Positions 57,290 through 64,000 of a DNA stretch of 64,000 nt are shown here, one piece after another (position 1 is the stretch's first letter; every line of letters starts with the position of its first letter). The notes under the pieces are model-generated. The model saw nothing but the letters and a program-made list of their open reading frames with translations, ran no database searches and was not told the DNA's origin. The translations under genes and the position numbers were made by a program. The DNA is from Alnus glutinosa (Eukaryota > Streptophyta > Magnoliopsida > Fagales > Betulaceae): contig NC_084896.1 of the NCBI RefSeq assembly GCF_958979055.1, positions 25,732,501 to 25,796,500 on the forward strand, read 5' to 3'.

Positions 57290-58759
57290 CTAGTTGTTAT
57301 CGGTTGTTTCACCAGCCATGGCGTGTGATCTGAGGTCATCAATTAAGGCATTCAGATCAGAGTAAGAGGATCCCCCTTCTTCAACAGCCCTGTTTGCCAT
57401 CTTCCCAAGCTCTCTTGCTCTGCTTCTCATTTCCTCTGCTTCTTCCCCAACCATTATTCGAAGCAGCGCCTTCTCTATGGCTTCACTCCTTATGCTATCT
57501 CCAAAAAATCTGACCCATTGTTGAACGCCAACACCAACTCCTATTCTCAAAACTTGGGTCACTAACTTCTCATTGAAAAACTGCTCGGCAGCCACCGGCC
57601 ATGTAACCATGGGCACCCCTGCAGCCACTCCTTCCAGCGTCGAATTCCACCCACAATGAGTCACAAATCCTCCAACTGCTTTGTGATCAAGAATCAACAC
57701 CTGGGGCGCCCAGCCTCTTATAATCAGACCCTTACCTTCCACTCTTTTCTCAAACCCTTCAGGCAGCCACTCTTCTTTTCCTCCATCACTCTTTTCTTTC
57801 TTCACAACCCAGATGAACTGCTGCTGAGAAGCCTCCAGACCCATTGCAATCTCCATTAGCTGAGAATCATTGAAGTTTGCCATACTCCCAAAACATACAT
57901 AAACAACAGAATTGGGTTCCTTGGAATTAAGCCATTCCAAACACTCGTGGCCGTGAATGGAGGCTTCCTTTCCCCTTTGTACTTTATCTTCACTCTCCTT
58001 ATTGCAAAGTGAAACTGGGCCTATATGCCATGCCTTCCTTCCAAGGACCTTCCTGTAATAATCTGCATAAGCCGGCTCAAGCTCATAGAAGCTGTTAAAA
58101 ACAGCCCCATAACTTGTCAGCTCTGCTTCTACAGTTTGTTTATACAAATTCGTAAAACCCGTTTCAACGTTTTGTGTAAAAAAATCTGGCAGCTGCTTTC
58201 TTGTCAACTTGATCTCATCAGGGAAGTTGGGGATGATAAATGGCTCTGAATCTGATGATGGAATATTTTTGTGGGGTTCGTATAGCCTAAGACATTCATA
58301 GGTAGATGCAGAGAAAAAACTGGTTGCATGGAAAATAAGCCTTGGTATGCCGAATTTTCCAGCAAGGTCGGTAGTCCACGGGAAAAACGCGCTGGCCACA
58401 AGGCAATCAGGGCGATGTTCTTGAAGAAGTTTTCCGAGTGGGTTCTCCAGCATGGCGGCAGCCTTCATGAATTTCTTCCGCAAATCAGGTGAAGTAACCA
58501 TGTTGTAGCTCTCGCATCCTTTGGGCAAACCAACCTGGACAGAAGGGAATTCGATGATTAGAACATCCAGTTTGAACCCCAAAGTTTTGCTTTTTTCGAT
58601 TGTTTTGGAGACCAGGGAAGCATGGAGAGGAGTGGTGATTATGCTTATTTTCAAACCTTGCGAAGCAAATAGCTTGGCCATGTCTATGGCTGGGATCATG
58701 TGGCCTGGGGCCAAGTATGGAAAGAAAAACAGGTGAAGCTGGCGCCATTCACTATCCAT
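57290..58759 (-). CDS. UGT73-like UDP-glycosyltransferase, gene 2 copy (unit B)
   Basis: A single exon, 489 residues from the Met at 58759, about 97% identical to the unit A gene (15 differences). His20 is present, the Asp position 123 is again Ser (LVASAFFPW), and the PSPG box Trp350-Gln393 is unchanged. Most of the differences lie in the acceptor-binding half, in two patches (about residues 124-154 and 193-220 counting from MDSE), including L124F, V151A, C154Y, L193F, R196Q, F206Y and A209T. The donor half is nearly fixed. The TATA word at 58909-58916 is at the same distance as in unit A, so both copies are probably transcribed. The enzyme is a likely cytosolic glucosyltransferase for a small molecule, perhaps with shifted acceptor preference. 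Confidence 0.93.
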   Translation of the reverse strand: MDSEWRQLHLFFFPYLAPGHMIPAIDMAKLFASQGLKISIITTPLHASLVSKTIEKSKTLGFKLDVLIIEFPSVQVGLPKGCESYNMVTSPDLRKKFMKAAAMLENPLGKLLQEHRPDCLVASAFFPWTTDLAGKFGIPRLIFHATSFFSASTYECLRLYEPHKNIPSSDSEPFIIPNFPDEIKLTRKQLPDFFTQNVETGFTNLYKQTVEAELTSYGAVFNSFYELEPAYADYYRKVLGRKAWHIGPVSLCNKESEDKVQRGKEASIHGHECLEWLNSKEPNSVVYVCFGSMANFNDSQLMEIAMGLEASQQQFIWVVKKEKSDGGKEEWLPEGFEKRVEGKGLIIRGWAPQVLILDHKAVGGFVTHCGWNSTLEGVAAGVPMVTWPVAAEQFFNEKLVTQVLRIGVGVGVQQWVRFFGDSIRSEAIEKALLRIMVGEEAEEMRSRARELGKMANRAVEEGGSSYSDLNALIDDLRSHAMAGETTDNN

Positions 58760-58908
58760 TGGCGTTGCTAGAGAAACTTGTTCAACTATAGAACTACAGA
58801 GAATGGTGACGAAGAAGAACAAGTAGATAAGAACGAAAACCTAGTCTAAAAGGCTAATTAATAACTAGACATTGGATGTATATGTTGACCACTTGATGCA
58901 AAATAGGG

Positions 58909-58916
58909 TATATATA
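58909..58916 (-). promoter_or_regulatory. TATA box of UGT gene 2 (unit B)
   Basis: TATATATA on the minus strand, 150 bp before the start codon, as in unit A. Confidence 0.6.
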
Positions 58917-59459
58917 GGCTTGTCTTTGGCTCTAATTCGTCCAGAAAAATAATAAAGTAAATGGCTTAGATTAAACAAGATATGCAGCAGCCGTACCAAA
59001 ATTATATATATATATTAAAATTTTGGGACGGCTAGTGCCCCAATTTCCAATTGCGTACCCACCAAGGCGTCTTTTTTATAGTCAACCTTTTTTTTTTTGT
59101 TGTTGTTGTTGAGAAATAAGAATATGATTTGTGGTGTAGTGTTTGTTCAGAGTGGCCATCCTTATGCCTTATAACAACTTTCTGTGATTGAGACTCGGGA
59201 TAGGGGTTGCAATTGTGCTTGCCTGCCGGGTTTGTGTCTTAAACTGAACAAATTCATTGATTATAATCTTTAATTTTATGTTGGGTTCGTATCGAATTCG
59301 TGGATCGTATAAAAAGTTGTCATCTTTAAAAATCGCATGTGGGATTCGAATCATGTCAATGTATGAGGTATAAGACTATATATGTCAACTCTAACCGGAT
59401 CCGTTTAATTAAACTGGTTAAACTCCTCAACTCTAATACGCTAATTTTATATTAGATTC
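58917..59459. other. 5' flank of UGT gene 2 in unit B, with the empty Mutator site
   Basis: It aligns with 43494-43630 joined to 50474-50892. At 59043-59051 the word ATTTCCAAT is present once, uninterrupted, exactly where unit A carries the 6.84-kb element. Confidence 0.9.
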
Positions 59460-59884
59460 TGTTAGAGGATCTTCCCCTGCCCTGCAAGGGGCTGCCAAAT
59501 CATCCTCTGCAGGTGCTGCCATGACAGCACCTGCAGACATCTCTCCTTCATCTGCAAAGATCACATCTTGCAGAACTACCCATACTGTTGCAACATCAAC
59601 TGAAGAATGCAGTAACTCTACCACAAGTAATGGCCATACCTGAAGAATGCAGTGATCCTTCTACTACAAGTAACGGCCATACTGTTCAGCCAACAGACCA
59701 TGCTTCCAGACAGAACCATACTCCACCTCATACTGCATATCTCATGGAAGATTACATGTGCTTATCTTCATTAATGTACTGACCACAATTGTATTATTTT
59801 ATTCTTCATACTCATGTATATAAGAGTGCTCTTAGCACCTCAGTAATGTAAGGAAAAACTTTGAGTTATACAACTTCCTTTTCA
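59460..59884 (+). repeat. 5' LTR of the copia element
   Basis: TG...CA ends. The upstream part holds a palindrome with 12-bp arms (CTGCAGGTGCTG, about 59507-59536). It also holds two direct copies of a unit of about 41 bp (CTGAAGAATGCAGT ... ACAAGTAA.GGCCATAC, about 59599-59681). Such repeats in the U3 part often act as enhancers; here that is inference. A TATATAAG word near 59816 is a plausible promoter. Confidence 0.85.
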
Positions 59885-59936
59885 TGGTATCAGAGCATTA
59901 ATAGGCCACTGCCTTATACCACACTTTCCTGATCCG

Positions 59937-62900
59937 ATGGCTTCCTCCTCTTCCTCCTCTTCCTCTTCCTCCACTCTCTCCTACACCTTACCAAATTACT
60001 CACAATTTCCTTCCCTCAAACTTGATGAAGGAAACTACATGATGTGGGAATCCTTAGTAGTCCCTATTCTTAAGAGTCATGATCTACTGGGCATAGTAGA
60101 TGGTTCTGAACCATGCCCCTCTCAATTTACCAAAGATGATGAAGGGAAAGACATCCCTAATCCTGACTATGCTGTCTGGACCAAGAAGGACCAATTCCTT
60201 CTTAGCTGGATAAACATCTCACTCAGTGAAACTATCCTGCCAACCGTCTATGGTCTCCAAACCTCTCAGCAGGTGTGGACAAATTTGGCACATCAGTTTG
60301 CCTCAGAATCCAAAGCTCGAGTGTCACAGTTAAAAAGACAACTCCAAAGCCTAACACAAGGATCCAAATCCTGTGCTGCATATCTCCGATCTGCCAAGGC
60401 AATAGCAGATCAGCTAGCCGCAATCCAGAAGCCAGTTAGCGATGAAGACCTGATATCCTTCATCATTAGTGGACTGAATCCCACTTTTAATACCTTTGTC
60501 ACTGTGTATACTGTTACTACACGGGACAAATCTCCTTCCTTTGCAGATTTTCAAGATGAGATACTCAATCATGAAGTTCTTCTTACCCAACAACAACAAT
60601 CAGCCCCTGATCCTAGCAACTTTGCATTTTTCAGCAACACTACCTCCAAACCAAGTCCTCAGACCTTCAACCGAAGAGGTAGATCTCCTTCCCAACAGAA
60701 TCGTCCATTTGGCAGATATGGTCCTCCTCGGGGTTCCCCATCATCTAGAGGATTTTCTGGATATCATCAGAACATGTCAAGCCACTTCCAAAGCCCCAGA
60801 CCATACCAGAATGCTCCTTTTTCTCCTCAACAATTCACTGCACCTCGATTCTCCTCTGCAACAACTGGCAGACAGCAGCACAACTTCTCCAACAACACTG
60901 GCGCCTCTTACAATCCTCGTATTCCATGTCAGATTTGTGGTAAACTTAATCACTCTGCTCTTGACTGTTTCCATAGAATGGATTTTTCATTTCAAGGCCG
61001 CCATCCTCCATCTCAACTTGCTGCTATGACTGCACAAACCAATCCGGACCTTGATGAACAGCAGTGGTTTGCTGATAGTGGAGCAAATGCTCATGTTACT
61101 ACTGAACTTGAGAACCTGACAGTTCAGCCACAACCTTTCCAAGGCACTGACTCTGTGGCTGTTGGCAATGGTGCTGGACTAGCTATTGAGCACACTGGTT
61201 CAGCAACTTTTCTCTCAACTTCTCCCTTATCTAACTCATCTTTTCATCTTAAGCATATGTTACATTGTCCATCTGCTGCCACCAACTTATTATCTATCCA
61301 AAAACTTTGCCAAGACAATAATTGTTACTTTATACTTACTGCCACTCATTTTTGTGTGAAGGATCTCAAGACACATGCACTGCTACTGGAGGGCAGAAGT
61401 GAAAATGGTCTCTATCCCTTGAAGCTGAGAAGATGCTCTCTCAAACGTACTCCTACATTTACTGCTTTCTTAGGACTAAAAACCTCTATCTGTATTTGGC
61501 ATTCTAGGTTAGGTCATCCTTCCTTCAAAACTGTAAACCATGTAATCAAGGCTAACTCCCTGCCTACTCTTCAATCTAATGAAAATCCAGTTGTCTTCTG
61601 TGATTTCTGTCCTCTTGGCAAAAGCAAACAATTGCCCTTTCACTCTTCTACTAGAATCACCACACATGTTCTTGAGTTAATCCATACTGACTTGTGGACA
61701 TCACCAATTTACTCTCTAAGTGGCTGTAAATACTATATCATATTTGTGGATGACTTTACACGTTATACTTGGTTCTACCCCCTTCATCACAAGTCTGACA
61801 CCTACTCTTGCTTTGTTAAATTCAAAACACTTGTTGAAACTCAGTTCTCAAGAAAAATTCAGCAGCTGCAATCCGATGGTGGGGGGGAATACACCTCCAA
61901 TCTTTTTCAATCCTTTCTAACAACACATGGAATTTTACACCGCAAATCTTGCCCTCACACATCTCAACAAAATGGCTTGGCAGAAAGAAAACTTCGTCAC
62001 ATTCTTGAAACAGGCCTCACCCTCCTTGCTCAATCCGGATTGTCCAAACATCATTGGGTGGATGCCTTCCTTACCTCTGTGTTCATAATAAATAGACTTC
62101 CCACTCCTGTTTTGAATCACATTTCACCTTTTGAGAAACTCTTCCTCAAGTCTCCTGATTACACTATCCTCAGAGTCTTTGGCTGTAAATGCTTTCCACT
62201 TCTTCGGCCTTATAATTCCAACAAGCTTCAATTTCGTTCAAAGATGTGTATCTTCCTTGGTTATAGCAGTGCAGGTTATAGGTGTTTGGATCCTATTACA
62301 AATCGTGTTTATCTCTCAAGAAATGTAGTGTTTGATGAGCATTCCTTCCCAGCCAGAGAGAAAGAAGCCAATTCACCATTGTCTTCCAGAATCAATGCTG
62401 AATCCCGAGATCTTTTCACACTACCAGTAAGTGTTTTCTCTCCTGCCTCTTCTACTGACCCAGACACCTTACCTCTTTCTCTTGCTGAAATTCCATTGAC
62501 TACTTCTACATCACCTGCAGTCTCCGGACCTACTCACCAAGATTTTCAACAACCTTCCTCTCCTCTCTGTTCTGATATTATAGCAACACCTCAAGTTTCT
62601 CCAACTGATCAGCACCATCACATATCCCCAGCTGAACCCTTGCCTTCAGCTACACCAGAATCAGCACCTCCTACTATCTCCAGTCACCCCATGCTCACTA
62701 GATCCCGAGCTACTGCAGCCAGTGTACCTTCCTCTGAAATAATTTCACCAACAGCCCCTCCACCTCACTTAATGGTAACAAGATCTAGGACAGGATCCCT
62801 TAAACCAAAACCATTCCCTGATTACAAACTCTACCATAGTACCAAACATCCACCTCCCATGGCTTTACTCACAGTTCTCACTGAGTCCGAACCTACCACC

Positions 62901-64000
62901 TTTGCCAAAGCCATTCTAGATCATCGATGGCAATCAGCCATGGCAGCTGAGTTTGCAGCCTTACAAGCCAATCACACCTGGACATTATGCCCTCGACCCT
63001 TCCATAGACATGTGATCCGGAACAAATGGGTATACAAAATCAAACAACTTGCTGATGGCTCCATTGACAGGTTTAAAGCTCGCCTTGTTGCAAAGGGATT
63101 TGAACAGAAAAATGGCATTGATTACACAGAGACTTTCAGCCCGGTTGTCAAGTCCTCCACTGTTCGGATTGTTCTCACTTTGGCTGTACAATTTGCTTGG
63201 CCTATCAAACAACTTGACATTTCAAATGCCTTTCTACATGGCACCTTGCAGGAAGAAGTATACATGGAGCAGCCACCCGGGTTCCTTGATGCTGCTCATC
63301 CTGATTTTGTGTGTAAATTACACAAATCAATTTATGGACTCAAGCAAGCTCCCCGAGCTTGGTTCCATTGTCTCTCAACTGTTCTTCTTGATTTTGGTTT
63401 TACTCCTTCTCGTGTTGATACCTCTGTCTTCTCATTTATGCGAGATCATATCATTATTATCCTCCTTGTTTATGTTGATGACATTTTAGTCACAGGAAAT
63501 AACATTTCAGCTATCCACTCCTTAATAATCATGCTGCAAACACAATTTCCAGTTAAGGATCTTGGAGACCTGGGCTACTTTCTTGGCATCAAAGCCACAC
63601 GGACAGCTGACTCTCTTCATTTGAATCAAGCCAAATACATTGCTGACTTATTGCAAAGAACTCACATGTTAGGAGCTAAACCTACTGCCACTCCCTGCTC
63701 CTCTGTGATCAAACTCTCAAAGTTTGATACTGATTTACTACCTGATCCGACTGAATATCGTCAAGTGGTTGGAGCTCTTCAATACTGCACTTTAACACGG
63801 CCAGACATCTCCTTTTCAGTAAATCAGTTGTGCCAACATATGCACAACCCCTCAGCCACACACTGGTCAGCAACAAAAAGAGTCCTTCGATACTTAAAAC
63901 ATACTCCAGACCACGACCTACTCATTTCAAAGGGACCTTTGAACCTTCAAGCCTTCTGTGATTCAGATTGGGCAGGAAATCCGGATGATCGACGCTCCAC
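59937..64000 (+). CDS. Copia Gag-Pol polyprotein (partial at window edge)
   Basis: The first Met after the primer-binding site is at 59937 (MASSSSSSSSSSTLSYTL). Domains in order: Gag with the UBN2-type region (about 60000-60600), a CCHC zinc knuckle (CQICGKLNHSALDC, near 60929), aspartic protease (ADSGANAHVT, near 61071), integrase (SRLGHPS near 61504 and DLWTSPIYSLSGCKYYIIFV near 61690), reverse transcriptase (KARLVAKGF near 63076, LDISNAFLHG near 63212, YVDDILVTG near 63472) and the start of RNase H (AFCDSDWAGNPDDRRST at the edge). Integrase before reverse transcriptase is the diagnostic copia order. The protein copies and inserts the element. The visible part looks whole. Confidence 0.92.
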   Translation, partial: MASSSSSSSSSSTLSYTLPNYSQFPSLKLDEGNYMMWESLVVPILKSHDLLGIVDGSEPCPSQFTKDDEGKDIPNPDYAVWTKKDQFLLSWINISLSETILPTVYGLQTSQQVWTNLAHQFASESKARVSQLKRQLQSLTQGSKSCAAYLRSAKAIADQLAAIQKPVSDEDLISFIISGLNPTFNTFVTVYTVTTRDKSPSFADFQDEILNHEVLLTQQQQSAPDPSNFAFFSNTTSKPSPQTFNRRGRSPSQQNRPFGRYGPPRGSPSSRGFSGYHQNMSSHFQSPRPYQNAPFSPQQFTAPRFSSATTGRQQHNFSNNTGASYNPRIPCQICGKLNHSALDCFHRMDFSFQGRHPPSQLAAMTAQTNPDLDEQQWFADSGANAHVTTELENLTVQPQPFQGTDSVAVGNGAGLAIEHTGSATFLSTSPLSNSSFHLKHMLHCPSAATNLLSIQKLCQDNNCYFILTATHFCVKDLKTHALLLEGRSENGLYPLKLRRCSLKRTPTFTAFLGLKTSICIWHSRLGHPSFKTVNHVIKANSLPTLQSNENPVVFCDFCPLGKSKQLPFHSSTRITTHVLELIHTDLWTSPIYSLSGCKYYIIFVDDFTRYTWFYPLHHKSDTYSCFVKFKTLVETQFSRKIQQLQSDGGGEYTSNLFQSFLTTHGILHRKSCPHTSQQNGLAERKLRHILETGLTLLAQSGLSKHHWVDAFLTSVFIINRLPTPVLNHISPFEKLFLKSPDYTILRVFGCKCFPLLRPYNSNKLQFRSKMCIFLGYSSAGYRCLDPITNRVYLSRNVVFDEHSFPAREKEANSPLSSRINAESRDLFTLPVSVFSPASSTDPDTLPLSLAEIPLTTSTSPAVSGPTHQDFQQPSSPLCSDIIATPQVSPTDQHHHISPAEPLPSATPESAPPTISSHPMLTRSRATAASVPSSEIISPTAPPPHLMVTRSRTGSLKPKPFPDYKLYHSTKHPPPMALLTVLTESEPTTFAKAILDHRWQSAMAAEFAALQANHTWTLCPRPFHRHVIRNKWVYKIKQLADGSIDRFKARLVAKGFEQKNGIDYTETFSPVVKSSTVRIVLTLAVQFAWPIKQLDISNAFLHGTLQEEVYMEQPPGFLDAAHPDFVCKLHKSIYGLKQAPRAWFHCLSTVLLDFGFTPSRVDTSVFSFMRDHIIIILLVYVDDILVTGNNISAIHSLIIMLQTQFPVKDLGDLGYFLGIKATRTADSLHLNQAKYIADLLQRTHMLGAKPTATPCSSVIKLSKFDTDLLPDPTEYRQVVGALQYCTLTRPDISFSVNQLCQHMHNPSATHWSATKRVLRYLKHTPDHDLLISKGPLNLQAFCDSDWAGNPDDRRS

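Larger units (their letters stand above)
59460..64000 (+). mobile_element. Copia-type LTR retrotransposon (fossil), runs past the window edge
   Basis: Inserted in unit B after ATTAGATTC; in unit A the same host sequence continues without interruption (50884-50910). The 5' LTR is 59460-59884 (425 bp, starts TGTTAG, ends CA). It is followed directly by TGGTATCAGAGC, the binding site for initiator methionine tRNA. The internal region codes for a Gag-Pol of the copia order. Within the visible part the element looks whole. The 3' LTR is outside the window, so age from LTR divergence cannot be estimated; it is younger than the UGT duplication. Confidence 0.93.

Noticed and set aside
1-64000. CRISPR arrays, rRNA genes, operons
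   Set aside because: The window is plant nuclear DNA. I saw no regularly spaced repeats with unique spacers and no rRNA-like sequence.

Overview
The window is nuclear DNA of a eudicot plant, probably a woody species. It is AT-rich and gene-poor, with short GT-AG introns, many nested MITEs, Mutator-like elements, tRNA-derived SINEs and copia-type LTR elements. I cannot name the species from sequence alone.

Layout. 1-9.8 kb is intergenic and holds a GC-cored MITE (2351-3059) and a non-autonomous Mutator-like element with very long inverted repeats (4940-6527, 9-bp target duplication). 9843-11302 is a secreted leucine-rich-repeat protein gene with one intron. 11.3-19.6 kb is a nest of MITEs, a TRIM element (12681-13314) and SINEs. 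19628-20617 (minus) is an IRX15/IRX15-L-like DUF579 xylan gene. 20.6-35.1 kb holds repeats only: nested foldback MITEs, a solo LTR (29292-30832), a local direct duplication and a decayed GC-rich fragment resembling an LRR receptor kinase.

From 35 kb to the right edge lies a directly duplicated UDP-glycosyltransferase block. Unit A has UGT73-like gene 1 (35160-36741, two exons, intact) and UGT73-like gene 2 (41867-43336, intact). Unit B has a 3'-truncated copy of gene 1 (51681-52618) and an intact copy of gene 2 (57290-58759). The duplication joint lies at about 51681, inside gene 1. Because the two units align, each supplies empty sites for insertions in the other. Unit A carries a 6.84-kb Mutator-like element (43631-50473) and a composite MITE (38642-39988) that unit B lacks. 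Unit B carries a copia-type LTR element (from 59460 past the window edge) and a MITE cluster (54007-55703) that unit A lacks.

The most notable system is the 43631-50473 element. It has identical 65-bp terminal repeats, a perfect 9-bp target duplication, a visible pre-insertion site in unit B, and a FAR1/FHY3-type transposase. I can model that transposase as five exons with every splice phase consistent (887 residues). It looks like a young, possibly still autonomous Mutator-like element.

A second point is that both copies of UGT gene 2 have Ser at the position of the catalytic Asp (residue 123) that gene 1 keeps. The intact UGTs are probably family-1 small-molecule glucosyltransferases. The LRR protein and IRX15-like protein point to cell-wall functions but are not visibly linked to the UGT block.
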